Positions 32,076-39,999 of a stretch of DNA of 64,000 nucleotides are shown in pieces. The notes beneath the pieces are model-generated. The model was not told the DNA's origin. It saw nothing but the letters and a program-made list of their open reading frames with translations, and searched no databases. Position numbers and translations under genes: made by a program. The stretch lies in contig CAWEZC010000005.1 in the NCBI GenBank assembly GCA_963813495.1, forward strand, positions 682,001-746,000, given 5' to 3'. Position 1 is the first letter of the stretch, and each line of letters begins with the position of its first letter. The stretch is from JACVRW01 sp963813495 (GTDB taxonomy: Bacteria; Actinomycetota; Thermoleophilia; Solirubrobacterales; Thermoleophilaceae).

Positions 32076-32984
32076 GTGCGTATTGCTTCGCTTGTACCGT
32101 CCGCCACCGAGGTGCTGTTCGCGCTCGGCCTTGGCGACAGCGTGGTTGCCGTGACTCATGAGTGTGACTACCCGCTGGGCGTCGAGCAACTTCCTCACCT
32201 CACGCGCAGCGTCATCGGTGAAGGCCTGTCCGCGGCCGAGATCGACGCCGCCGTGCGTGAGCGCACGGGCGGTGGCGAGTCGCTCTACGAGCTCGACGAG
32301 CAGCTGCTCGGGAGCCTCGAAGTGGACCTGATCGTGACCCAGGCGGTCTGCGAGGTATGCGCGGTCTCGATCGAGGACGTTCGCGCGGTGGCCGCGAGCC
32401 TGCCCACAGAGCCCGAGGTCATCTCGCTGGACCCGTCGACGTTCGGCGAGGTGATGGCCGACATCTCGCGCCTCGCCGAGGCCGCCGGGGTCGCCGAGGC
32501 GGGCGAGCGGCTCACCGAGGAGCTGGCGGAGCGGATCGAGGAGGTGGAGCTCGCGATCGCCGGCGACCCGCGCCCCCGTGTGGCCGCGCTCGAGTGGCTC
32601 GACCCGCTCTACGTGGGCGGCCACTGGGTCCCCCAGATGATCGAGCTCGCGGGCGGCGAGGACGTTCTCGGCTTCCCGGGCGAGAAGTCGCGTACCGCCG
32701 AGTGGGGCGAGCTGGAGGCAGCCCGTCCCGAGATCGTGGTCTCCATGCCCTGCGGCTATTACGCCGAACAGGCCGCGGCCGAGACGATGCTCCAGCGCGA
32801 GCGCCTGGCCGCGCTCGGCGCACGTGTGGTGGCGGTCGACGCCGCTGCCTACTTCTCGCGCCCCGGCCCGCGTCTCGTGGACGGCGTGGAGCTGCTCGGC
32901 CACGTCTTTCACCCGGACGTCTTCGAGGCGCCGCCCACGCGACGCTCGATCGAGCTCGACCTGCAGCGCCCGGCCCGGATCTGA
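32076..32984 (+). CDS. BtuF/FepB-type substrate-binding domain protein without signal peptide
   Basis: A 302-residue periplasmic-binding-protein fold (COG0614). The start VRIASLVPSATEVLFALGLGDSVVAVTHECDYP and the CEVCAVSIEDV and RPEIVVSMPCGYYAEQAA blocks are typical of the actinobacterial cobalamin/iron-siderophore binding-like proteins. There is no signal peptide or lipobox and the start is GTG, so it is predicted to be cytosolic. Several members of this group are found without an adjacent transporter, and none is present here. Its ligand is therefore unknown. The Cys pair at CEVC could bind metal. Confidence 0.78.
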   Translation: MRIASLVPSATEVLFALGLGDSVVAVTHECDYPLGVEQLPHLTRSVIGEGLSAAEIDAAVRERTGGGESLYELDEQLLGSLEVDLIVTQAVCEVCAVSIEDVRAVAASLPTEPEVISLDPSTFGEVMADISRLAEAAGVAEAGERLTEELAERIEEVELAIAGDPRPRVAALEWLDPLYVGGHWVPQMIELAGGEDVLGFPGEKSRTAEWGELEAARPEIVVSMPCGYYAEQAAAETMLQRERLAALGARVVAVDAAAYFSRPGPRLVDGVELLGHVFHPDVFEAPPTRRSIELDLQRPARI

Positions 32985-32991
32985 TCGAGGC

Positions 32992-33807
32992 CTAGCCGGT
33001 CGCGACCACGATCGAGCCCGCGATCGCCAAGGCGCCGAGCACACCGCAGATGAGCGAGGTGGCCAGCTCGGGCAGCCGCACCTGGTCGCGCAGGTCGAAC
33101 AGCACCAGTGCGGCGAGAGCGCCGCCGATCAGGCCGCCGATATGGCCGCCGATGGAGATGTTGGGGAAGGTGAAGGTGATCACCAGGTTGAGGACGATCC
33201 AGACGCCCAGTCCGCTCTCCATGAGGCTCAAGCCGCGGTTGCGCGCGTAGATCGCCGCTGCCGCCATGAGCCCGAAGATCGCCCCCGAGGCGCCCACGGT
33301 GAGCCCGTCGGGCTGCAGGAGCAGGGCGCCGAAGGAGCCGCACAGAAGCGACACGAAGTAGATCAGCGCGAAGCGCAGGCGGCCCACGGCCGGCTCGAGC
33401 AAGGAGCCGAGTATCCACAGCGAGAGCATGTTGAACAGCAGGTGCAGGAAGCCGGCGTGGAGGAAGCCGGACGTGACCAGTCGCCAGTACTCCCCGTCGG
33501 CGACCGCCGCGCGCGAGAGCGCTCCCTCGGTCAGCAGCTGACTGCCGCTGACCCCGCCGCCCGTCGCGCTCGCGCCACCCAGGGTCGCGCCGAGGAAGAC
33601 CAGCACGTTGAGACCGATCAGGAAGTACGTCAGCGTCGGCTCGCTTCCCGTGGAGCCGACGGTCCGCACCTTGGTGCGCTGGCCGGCGCATTCCGGGCAG
33701 CGCATTCCCACCGACGTAGTGGTCATGCAGTCCGGACAGATGGGGCGCCCGCAGTTGGAGCAGCGCACCCCCGTCTCGCGATTCTTGTGCCGGTAACAGA
33801 CGTCCAT
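32992..33807 (-). CDS. Rhomboid family intramembrane serine protease with zinc-binding N-terminus
   Basis: A 271-residue membrane protease. Residues 1-45 form a Cys/His-rich finger (CYRHKNRETGVRCSNCGRPIC, CPECAGQ), then seven membrane helices. The catalytic Ser is in VGASGAIFGL (about residues 172-181) and His in ISIGGHIGGLIGGAL (about 227-241). The conserved WRLVTSGFLHAGFLHLLFNM loop is present. Zinc-finger rhomboids of this kind are typical in Actinobacteria. No substrate gene is evident. Confidence 0.93.
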   Translation of the reverse strand: MDVCYRHKNRETGVRCSNCGRPICPDCMTTTSVGMRCPECAGQRTKVRTVGSTGSEPTLTYFLIGLNVLVFLGATLGGASATGGGVSGSQLLTEGALSRAAVADGEYWRLVTSGFLHAGFLHLLFNMLSLWILGSLLEPAVGRLRFALIYFVSLLCGSFGALLLQPDGLTVGASGAIFGLMAAAAIYARNRGLSLMESGLGVWIVLNLVITFTFPNISIGGHIGGLIGGALAALVLFDLRDQVRLPELATSLICGVLGALAIAGSIVVATG

Positions 33808-33839
33808 TCCCGGACGCCCACACTAGCTGGGCCCCCGCG

Positions 33840-34553
33840 CTACAGTGGGACGCTGAGAATCGGCCGCTCGGTCGGCGCACGCGCTCCGCCGCGGGCCTCA
33901 CGCGTGACCAGCACGGCCTGCGCATCGCTGAGGTCCTCGGGCACGGCCACCGCTCCCTCCCCGTCCGGCTCCACCTCGAAGGTCGGCTGGGGCACGATGC
34001 CGCCGTCCCGCTGCACCCAGGCCTGGTAGACCTGCCGCTCCTCCAGCGCGGGCATGCCCTGGACTCGCAGGATCGCGCCGTCGTCGCCGTCGCCCTCGAC
34101 CTGGAGCGTCCCGCTGGCCTGAGGCACGCGGCTCTGGTCGACGGTGGCCACGACCGTGCGGCCGTCGTCGCCGCCGCCGAGCTGAGCCACACCGAAGCCG
34201 GCCACAAGGCCGAGCATGAGCGCCCCGAGCGCAAGACCGACGCGCATCGGAGACAGGCGAAAACGCTCGCGCAGCGAGCGCCTGGGCGGCGCCTGAGCCG
34301 TTTCGGGCGCGGCCTCGCGCGCCTCTCGGTCCACCACCGCCATCAGCGACTCCTTGAGGCTCGGAGGTGGCTGTACCTGTTCGACCGAGCGCGGCAGCGC
34401 ATCGGCCGCCGGCCGCAGTTGCTCGATCTCGTTGCGGCACTCCGGGCAGTTGGCCAAGTGCCGCTCGAACGCCTGGCGTTCGAGGTCGGTCAAGGCCCCC
34501 AGCAGGTAGGCGCCGATCTCCTCCTGATAGCTCGTGTGATCCCTGGCCGTCAT
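33840..34553 (-). CDS. Anti-sigma factor, RskA family
   Basis: A 237-residue membrane-anchored anti-sigma factor. An N-terminal zinc-binding ASD motif HLANCPEC (His/Cys) lies near residue 35. The single membrane helix (VGLALGALMLGLVAGFGVAQL, about residues 103-123) is followed by the extracytoplasmic RskA domain (VQGMPALEERQVYQAWVQRDGG). Its ATG overlaps the upstream sigma gene as ATGA. It should hold the sigma factor inactive until regulated proteolysis; the neighbouring rhomboid could contribute, but that is speculation. Confidence 0.92.
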   Translation of the reverse strand: MTARDHTSYQEEIGAYLLGALTDLERQAFERHLANCPECRNEIEQLRPAADALPRSVEQVQPPPSLKESLMAVVDREAREAAPETAQAPPRRSLRERFRLSPMRVGLALGALMLGLVAGFGVAQLGGGDDGRTVVATVDQSRVPQASGTLQVEGDGDDGAILRVQGMPALEERQVYQAWVQRDGGIVPQPTFEVEPDGEGAVAVPEDLSDAQAVLVTREARGGARAPTERPILSVPL

Positions 34554-35134
34554 GCAAATCCCCCTGCGGCGTAGCCCTCCGAGAGCTGCCGCCGCATCTT
34601 GTCCAAGCCGAGTCGCATGCGTCCCTTCACCGTACCTATCGGCTCATGCAGCAATTCGGCTATCTGGCTGTGGCTGAAGCCTCCGAAGTAGGCCAGCTCG
34701 ATCGTCCTGCGCTGCTCTTCGGGCAGCGTGTCCAGCGCGCTGCGAATGCTGCGCGCCTCCTCACGGCGGGCGACCTCCACATCCGTCCGCTCGCGTGCCT
34801 CGTGGCGCTCCTCGACGCCGTCCATCGTCTCCCGCCGACGGTCGTGGACGATGCTGCGCCGCAGTGCGTCGATCGCCCGGTTGTGCACGATCCCGAGCAC
34901 CCACGTGCGCACGCTCCCGCGCGTCTGGTCATAGCGCAGCCGGCTCCTCCAGATCGAGAGCATCGCCTCCTGGATGATGTCCTCCGCGGTCACGCGGTTG
35001 CCGACCATCCGGTAGGCGAGCGAGAACGCAGCGCTCCCGTGACGGTCGTACAGCAGCTCGAAGGCACGGGGATTCCCGTCCTGAACGAGCTGCATTACCT
35101 CCTCGTCCGCGAGATCGCGGATGTCATTCGCCAT
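34550..35134 (-). CDS. ECF RNA polymerase sigma factor (SigK-like)
   Basis: A 194-residue ECF sigma factor. Region 2 reads LYDRHGSAAFSLAYRMVGNRVTAEDIIQEAMLSIWRSRLRYD (about residues 24-65) with the DIIQE core. Region 4 is LPEEQRRTIELAYFGGFSHSQIAELLHEPIGTVKGRMRLGLDKMRRQL (about 137-184). ATG 35134 (MANDIRD) is chosen over the longer ORF. The anti-sigma gene follows with a 4-bp overlap. The pair is divergent from the DUF4383 gene with 61 bp between starts, which may be part of its regulon. Confidence 0.93.
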   Translation of the reverse strand: MANDIRDLADEEVMQLVQDGNPRAFELLYDRHGSAAFSLAYRMVGNRVTAEDIIQEAMLSIWRSRLRYDQTRGSVRTWVLGIVHNRAIDALRRSIVHDRRRETMDGVEERHEARERTDVEVARREEARSIRSALDTLPEEQRRTIELAYFGGFSHSQIAELLHEPIGTVKGRMRLGLDKMRRQLSEGYAAGGFA

Positions 35135-35195
35135 GGCTGTTGAGTTCCTACGCTGCGCAGGGCATAGCGGATCAGCCTCGAATGCTTGATTCAGC

Positions 35196-35612
35196 ATGGA
35201 CGAGCGTTCTCCCGCACAGGTCTACGCACTGGTCATCGGGCTGACCCTGGTGATCGCCGGGATCGTGGGGTTCTTCTACAACGCGAGCTTCGACACCGGC
35301 GACGGCCTGCCGCGCGACGCGGTCCTCGGAATCCTCGATGTCAACGGCTGGCACAACGTGGTGCACATCCTCACCGGGGTACTGGGGCTGGCCGTCGCCG
35401 GCTCCTATGACGGCTCGCGCGTGTACGCCATCTCCTTCGGGGTGATCTATCTCGCTGTGGCCGGGGTGGGATTCATCGCCGGCAACGGCGACGAGATCCT
35501 CACCCTGATCCCGGTGAACACCGAGGACAACCTCCTGCACCTGTTGATCGGCCTCGCGGGTCTGGCGGCCGGCCTTGCCACTCCGGCGATCAGCGAGCCG
35601 ACGACGGCCTGA
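35196..35612 (+). CDS. DUF4383 family membrane protein
   Basis: A 138-residue protein with four membrane helices (ALVIGLTLVIAGIVGFFYN; HNVVHILTGVLGLAVAG; ISFGVIYLAVAGVGFIAGN; NLLHLLIGLAGLAAGL). The NxxHNxxHxxxG and NLLHLLIGLAGL motifs are those of DUF4383, an uncharacterised actinobacterial family. It is divergent from the ECF sigma gene and may belong to its regulon. The 153 bp that follow before the next gene contain no recognised feature. Confidence 0.85.
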   Translation: MDERSPAQVYALVIGLTLVIAGIVGFFYNASFDTGDGLPRDAVLGILDVNGWHNVVHILTGVLGLAVAGSYDGSRVYAISFGVIYLAVAGVGFIAGNGDEILTLIPVNTEDNLLHLLIGLAGLAAGLATPAISEPTTA

Positions 35613-35765
35613 AGCTCGGGGCGCGTTCCACGGCAGCGTCGGGTGGGCTCTCCGCCGGGGACACCTTCGATTGCCTGGCTCACTTCTCGAACGTCTCCTC
35701 GAGGTGAGCGCAACGGGCGGCTGCGCACGCGCTCTGGCTCGGACGCCCGCCCCCCGGCGTCGCGT

Positions 35766-36101
35766 CTACCTGCGCAGGCGCTTCTCGATGTCGCCGGCCA
35801 CCCCGCGCACGCTCTTCTCCAGCGCCCGCAGTCCGGTGACCTGACGCTTCTTGTGCTGCTGGCGGGCGCGCACCAGCACCAGCCCGCCCGCCGCCGCCGA
35901 GCCCACCACGATGGCTGCGGCCGTGGGGACCCAGTTGCGCGGATCGCGCATCGCCGACAGCTCCCAGTCGGAGAGCTCCTCGGCCGCCGCCTCGGTGAGG
36001 CCCGAGAGCCGGCGCTCCACGCGGTCGCTCAGCGCGCCCGGCGGGTCGATCGGCACCAGTGCCGAGCGCAGCAGCCGCTCCACGCGTTCCGCGTCACTCA
36101 T
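35766..36101 (-). CDS. Small membrane protein coupled to an ECF sigma factor
   Basis: A 111-residue protein. Residues 1-60 (SDAERVERLLRSALVPIDPPGALSDRVERRLSGL) are soluble helices. One membrane helix (WVPTAAAIVVGSAAAGGLVLVRA, about residues 60-82) is followed by a basic tail ending DIEKRLRR. It overlaps the sigma stop by 8 bp (ATGAGTGA). The position immediately downstream of an ECF sigma gene and the type II membrane layout suggest an anti-sigma-like partner, but no zinc-binding ASD is present. No family recognised. Confidence 0.6.
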   Translation of the reverse strand: MSDAERVERLLRSALVPIDPPGALSDRVERRLSGLTEAAAEELSDWELSAMRDPRNWVPTAAAIVVGSAAAGGLVLVRARQQHKKRQVTGLRALEKSVRGVAGDIEKRLRR

Positions 36102-36636
36102 CGGCGGCCCTCTGCTCCTCGAGCGCCTGTTCGAGCTGCCTGATGGCTCGATGTAGGAGGACCTTGGTCGCTCCTTCGGAGCGTCCCAGTGCGCGCGCGA
36201 TCTCGCGGTTGTCCATGTCCAGAGCGAAGCGCATGATAAGAGCCTCGCGCCGGTCCTCGGGAAGCTTCTGAACACCCGCGAGGACCTCGTGCACCTCCTC
36301 GCGCTCCTCGACCATCCGCTCCGTGCCGAGCGGCGAGCTGATGATCGCAGCGTCGTCGAGGTTGGTCTGTGGTTTGCGCGAGCGGTCGCGGTAGTAGTTG
36401 GCCGCGAGGTTGTGGGCGATGCGGATCAGCCACGGTCGCAGCGGGCGCCCGTTCGACTCCCGCTGCGCGCGGTCGAAGTGGCGGTAGGCCTGCAGAAAGG
36501 TCTGCTCGGTGATGTCTTCGGCGTCGTGATGGTTGCCGATCCGGTAGTAGGCGTATGAATAGACGTCGCGCAGGTGGGCCCGGTAGAGGTCGGTGAAGTC
36601 GCGGTCCAGCCGCTGTTTGTCGAGCTCCTCCGCCAC
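36094..36636 (-). CDS. ECF RNA polymerase sigma factor
   Basis: A 180-residue ECF sigma factor. Region 2 is LYRAHLRDVYSYAYYRIGNHHDAEDITEQTFLQAYRHFDRA (about residues 16-56) and region 4 is LPEDRREALIMRFALDMDNREIARALGRSEGATKVLLHRAIRQLEQAL (about 123-170). GTG 36636 (VAEELDKQRL) is chosen: it follows a TAGGCT box 10 bases upstream and avoids overlapping the PlsC-GpsA gene, although the frame is open to 36717. It is translated together with the small membrane protein by an 8-bp overlap. Confidence 0.9.
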   Translation of the reverse strand: MAEELDKQRLDRDFTDLYRAHLRDVYSYAYYRIGNHHDAEDITEQTFLQAYRHFDRAQRESNGRPLRPWLIRIAHNLAANYYRDRSRKPQTNLDDAAIISSPLGTERMVEEREEVHEVLAGVQKLPEDRREALIMRFALDMDNREIARALGRSEGATKVLLHRAIRQLEQALEEQRAADE

Positions 36637-36659
36637 CGAGCATCGCAGCCTACTCCCGC

Positions 36660-38273
36660 TTACGCGGCGTGACTCTTCCGCGTGCTCGGGCGTGCCGAGC
36701 GCACGCTCTGGAGCCATTGGTCGGACGAGATCGCGCCGTCGAGCATCCGCCTGAGGCCCGCGGTCACCGGTGCGTCGATGCCCTGGCGCTCGAAGGCCAG
36801 GCCGAGCAGGGGGACGGTCGCAAGCGACTCGGCGGTCTGGTCCGTCGAGGCGTCGAGCTGCCGTGGCGAGACGCCGGCCGCGACCAGCCCGCCCGCGCTG
36901 CGGTTGCGGCTGCGCCCGGCGATGGCGCTGGCCACGAGATTGCCCGCACCGGCCAGGCCGGCGAAGGTCTCGCTGCGCCCTCCGCTCGCCAGGGCCAGCG
37001 CGTGCACCTCGGAGAAGATGCGGCCCGCCGCGGCGCCGGCCATGCCGGCACCACCGCGGGCGGCCGCCGCCGACCCGAGCGCGGCGGCGTTCTTGGCACA
37101 GGCCGCGAGCTCGGCGCCCGTCACGTCGTCGGTGACCTCGGCGTCCAGGCCGCCCGCGTCCAGCACGTCGCGCAGCTGGCGCCGCAGATCCGGGTCGCGT
37201 GTGGCCACCACGACAGAGGCGCCCAGCTCGACCGCTTCACGGGCATGTACTGGGCCCGCCAGCGCGCCCACCGCGCGGGAACGGACTCGCTCGGAGACGT
37301 AGGCGGAGGCTGTGCTTCCCAGCGGCGGAACGAGCCCCTGGGAGGCCACGAGCACGGCGGAACGGTCCGCGACCTGAGTGCCCAACTCGCCCACCACCGC
37401 GGGCAGGCTCGAGCAGGGAACGGCGAGAACCACGAGGTCCACCCCGCCGAGCTCGATCTCGGACACGGTCTTGACCTCGATCGAGCGCTCGAGCCTGACC
37501 CCGGGCAGGTAGGCGACGTTCTCACGTTCGGAAGCGAGGCGCTCGGCCTGCCCGGCCGAGCGGCAACCCAGCTGCACGTCCAGTCCCGCGCGCGCGAGCA
37601 CGGACGCCATCGCCGTGCCCATGCAGCCGGCGCCCACCACTGCCGCCGTCCGCAGCGGGGGCAAGCCGCCGAGCCACTCCCACTGGAGGCTCACGCACGG
37701 CCAGATGCGCTCGGTCACCTCACCCGCGAGGAAGGGCGACGGGTCCTGGACGCGCGGGAAGGTCAGCGGCGCACCGAAGCGGATGTGCACCTTGACCGGC
37801 CTGATCCGGTAACCGTCGCGAGCGCGCTCGGAGCCGCTCACGGCGATCGGCACCACCGGGGCGCCGCTCTCGAGGGCCAGCCGCCCGACGCCGCGCCTGG
37901 GCCGGCCGAGCGAGCCCGCGGCGATGCGCGTGCCCTCGGGGAAGATCACGACCGGCTCGCCTCGCTGCAGCAGGATCCGCGAGGTCTTCACGGACTCCTC
38001 GTCCGATTCCCCGCGACGGATCGGAAAGGCCCCCAGGCAGTTCAGGATCCAGCCGATCAGCGGGTTCTCGAACAATTCCTGCTTGGCCACGAAGTAGATC
38101 GGGCGGCCGAGGCAGCAGCCGATCGCGAACGGGTCGAGGAAGCTGCGGTGGTTGGCGGCCAGGATCACGCCGCCATCCGGAATGTGCTCTCGCCCGAGGC
38201 CGCGCAGGCGGAAGTACACGATGATCGCCGGCCTGAGGATGAAGCGCACCGGCCAGTAAACGAAGGAGTTCAC
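36660..38273 (-). CDS. Bifunctional 1-acylglycerol-3-phosphate acyltransferase / glycerol-3-phosphate dehydrogenase (PlsC-GpsA fusion)
   Basis: A 537-residue two-domain protein. Residues 1-205 are a PlsC-type acyltransferase with NHRSFLDP (HX4D) and VIFPEGTR. Residues 208-530 are an NAD(P)-dependent glycerol-3-phosphate dehydrogenase (GpsA) with the Rossmann motif VVGAGCMGTAMASVLARAG, the catalytic Lys in ACAKNAAALGSAAAARG, and the conserved GAGNLVASAIAGRSRNRSAGGLVAAG. No frameshift is evident between them, and the two are joined by a short linker. The fusion couples production of glycerol-3-phosphate with acylation in phospholipid synthesis at the membrane. The start is GTG (VNSFVYWPV). Confidence 0.93.
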   Translation of the reverse strand: MNSFVYWPVRFILRPAIIVYFRLRGLGREHIPDGGVILAANHRSFLDPFAIGCCLGRPIYFVAKQELFENPLIGWILNCLGAFPIRRGESDEESVKTSRILLQRGEPVVIFPEGTRIAAGSLGRPRRGVGRLALESGAPVVPIAVSGSERARDGYRIRPVKVHIRFGAPLTFPRVQDPSPFLAGEVTERIWPCVSLQWEWLGGLPPLRTAAVVGAGCMGTAMASVLARAGLDVQLGCRSAGQAERLASERENVAYLPGVRLERSIEVKTVSEIELGGVDLVVLAVPCSSLPAVVGELGTQVADRSAVLVASQGLVPPLGSTASAYVSERVRSRAVGALAGPVHAREAVELGASVVVATRDPDLRRQLRDVLDAGGLDAEVTDDVTGAELAACAKNAAALGSAAAARGGAGMAGAAAGRIFSEVHALALASGGRSETFAGLAGAGNLVASAIAGRSRNRSAGGLVAAGVSPRQLDASTDQTAESLATVPLLGLAFERQGIDAPVTAGLRRMLDGAISSDQWLQSVRSARPSTRKSHAA

Positions 38274-38376
38274 GCCGCGCCTGCCGTGTGCGCTCGTGGT
38301 AGAGGTCGAGCGGCCGGGTGGTCACTTTCCCTCTCCCCTGGGCATCGCTACAGCTACCCGGGTCGGTTGCTGTCGT

Positions 38377-38382
38377 TACGCT
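38377..38382 (+). promoter_or_regulatory. -10 box (TACGCT)
   Basis: TACGCT ends 8 bases before the ATG at 38391 and no Shine-Dalgarno intervenes. Confidence 0.4.
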
Positions 38383-38390
38383 GCCTGACA

Positions 38391-38921
38391 ATGGAGCTTC
38401 GACGGTCACTCAACGGCGCTCTCGCGGGCGCGGCGGCTGCGGCGGTGTGGGCCGGCCAGCAGCCACTCGACAAGCGGGTCTTCGGCTCGCGCTACGACGA
38501 TGTGGAGCTGCTCGGCAAGCTGGTCACCCGGGGGCCGGCCTGGCCCGCCGCCGGCCTGGCGCTGCACGTGGCCAACGGTGCGATCTTCGGGGCCGTCTAC
38601 GCGCTCGCGCGCCCGTTGGTGCCGGCGCCCGCGCTCGCCACCGGCGTGGGTGCGGGCATGGCCGAACACCTTGCCCTCTGGCCGCTCGGCAGGGTCACCG
38701 ATGCCTTCCACCCGGCGCGGGACGAGCTCGAGAACCTGACCGGCAACCGCCGCGCCTTCGCCCAGGCCACCTGGCGCCACCTGCTCTTCGGCGCGGTGCT
38801 GGGCGAGCTCGAGCGCCGGCTGAACGACATCGCCGACTACGAGCCGCTGGAGGACGTCCCGGCCTCGTCGAACGGACACGGGAATCTCGAGCACGCGGCG
38901 GTGGGTGCCACCGAAGGCTGA
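38391..38921 (+). CDS. Hypothetical membrane-associated protein (176 aa)
   Basis: A 176-residue protein. It begins ELRRSLNGALAGAAAAAVWAGQQPLDKRVFGS, with an Ala-rich hydrophobic helix, then a second hydrophobic stretch (AAGLALHVANGAIFGAVYALARPLV) and GVGAGMAEHLALWPLGRV. The C-terminus is acidic and soluble. It resembles the hypothetical membrane proteins of Actinobacteria with glycine-rich helices, but no domain is certain. The leaderless-type promoter and G/C codon bias support it. It converges on the GNAT gene with 16 bp between. Confidence 0.6.
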   Translation: MELRRSLNGALAGAAAAAVWAGQQPLDKRVFGSRYDDVELLGKLVTRGPAWPAAGLALHVANGAIFGAVYALARPLVPAPALATGVGAGMAEHLALWPLGRVTDAFHPARDELENLTGNRRAFAQATWRHLLFGAVLGELERRLNDIADYEPLEDVPASSNGHGNLEHAAVGATEG

Positions 38922-38937
38922 GTCGGGCGCGCCACCT

Positions 38938-39351
38938 TCAGGTCACCTCGTCGAAGGCGGCCGGGTAGGTCACGAGGCCCCGCGCTGCGGACCGATACGG
39001 CGGCAGCCGGTGAAGCATCCACGCCTCGGCAGGCACCTCCCAAGGCGCCTCTACGCCCAGCACATCAGCCGGCTCGAAGCCGAAGCGGGGGTAGTACTCC
39101 GGGTGCCCGACCACCAGCACGAGCGGAAAGCCCGTCGCGGCGGCCCGGCGCAGGGCCTCCTCGACGAGCAGCGAGCCGACGCCTGCGCGCTGACGGTCCG
39201 GCAGGACGGCCATCGGAGCGAGCGCCAGCACCTCGTCGCCGGAGGCAAGGCTGGCGCGGCTGAAGAAGATGTGCCCGACGATCTGTTCACCGTCGACGGC
39301 GACGAGGCACAGGTCGGGAACGTGGTAGCCGGAGGCGCGTAGCGCCTCCAC
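38938..39351 (-). CDS. GNAT family N-acetyltransferase (start codon uncertain)
   Basis: A GNAT acyltransferase related to the YhbS group. The coenzyme A motif is APMAVLPDRQRAGVGSLLVEEALRRA (R/Q-x-x-G-x-G), with the strands LCLVAVDGEQIVGHIFFSRA and FPLVLVVGHPEYYPRFGFEPA. The first in-frame canonical start is GTG 39351, but this removes the first strand and helix of the fold. The upstream frame, open to past 39460, encodes RPERPADHRAIRDLLLAAFRPDSGEADLV, which is the normal GNAT N-terminus. No ATG, GTG or TTG is found there. The substrate is unknown. The tRNA-Thr gene lies immediately upstream. Confidence 0.75.
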   Translation of the reverse strand: MEALRASGYHVPDLCLVAVDGEQIVGHIFFSRASLASGDEVLALAPMAVLPDRQRAGVGSLLVEEALRRAAATGFPLVLVVGHPEYYPRFGFEPADVLGVEAPWEVPAEAWMLHRLPPYRSAARGLVTYPAAFDEVT

Positions 39352-39469
39352 GAGGTCCGCCTCGCCGGAGTCGGGGCGGAATGCGGCGAGCAGGAGATCC
39401 CGTATGGCCCTGTGGTCAGCGGGGCGTTCGGGGCGGACGGCTGGGTGGGTCGACCTCCGGGGAATGAGA

Positions 39470-39542
39470 AGCCCGCCGTCGGATTCGAACCGACAACCCC
39501 TTCATTACAAATGAAGCGCTCTGCCAGTTGAGCTAGGCGGGC
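39470..39542 (-). tRNA. tRNA-Thr (anticodon TGT)
   Basis: A complete cloverleaf: the 7-bp acceptor stem GCCCGCC/GGCGGGC, a 4-bp D-stem GCTC/GAGC, a 5-bp anticodon stem CTTCA/TGAAG with loop TTTGTAA giving anticodon TGT (reads ACA/ACG), and a T-arm GTCGG/CCGAC with TTCGAAT. The CCA end is not encoded. The discriminator base is T. No intron interrupts it. Confidence 0.97.
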
Positions 39543-39955
39543 AGTAGGTAGTCAGCGGCCCAGCGGACTCCCTGCTCTTGGTTGTTCCCGGTGGGATCCA
39601 CCCGAAGTGTCACCTCACAGGCACCAACCTTGTCGATCGTCGAAGCATAGACCTGCCCCGTTCCGTCGCAGTACACCAGGAACACGTCGGCCTCTCCGCG
39701 ATATCCGCGTAGGACAACCCTCGAGGTGTTGGATCTGATGCTGCGGCGTGGAAGACAACGCAGCCATTACGAAGCGTGCCCGTCTTACACTGACCCGAAC
39801 GAACCGGCCATCGAGGTGGATCACCAGGTCGTACCGGTGGTTGACGCCAAACGGTAACAGCACCCGATAGCCCCGCTTGAACAGCTCGGCCAGGATGATC
39901 GGGCCTCTGTGCGCTGGCCAACCTCAACCGGGTGGGGCGTGCAAGGGACATGTTC
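39533..39955 (-). pseudogene. Frameshifted PD-(D/E)XK endonuclease-like gene
   Basis: On the minus strand a protein can be read only across three frames. The pieces are EVGQRTEAR (about 39910-39940), IILAELFKRGYRVLLPFGVNHRYDLVIHLDGRFVRV (split by a shift near 39794), QCKTGTLRNGCVVFHAAAS, then NTSRVVLRGYRGEADVFLVY and VYASTIDKVGACEVTLRVDPTGNNQEQGVRWAADYLLPA. Shifts are near 39900, 39794 and 39733. The D...QCKTG pattern and RGYRGEAD..LVY resemble the group I intron-associated PD-(D/E)XK endonuclease family. The final stop uses bases of the tRNA-Thr gene. It is a decayed mobile or defence nuclease. No other ORF fits this stretch. Confidence 0.7.
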
Positions 39956-39999
39956 GTGGAGTACCGGTGGTCGGGACGACATGATCGTGATGCCCTAAC

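Noticed and set aside
39470..39542. Group I intron in tRNA-Thr
   Set aside because: The tRNA is continuous with all arms intact; only the neighbouring pseudogene recalls intron endonucleases.
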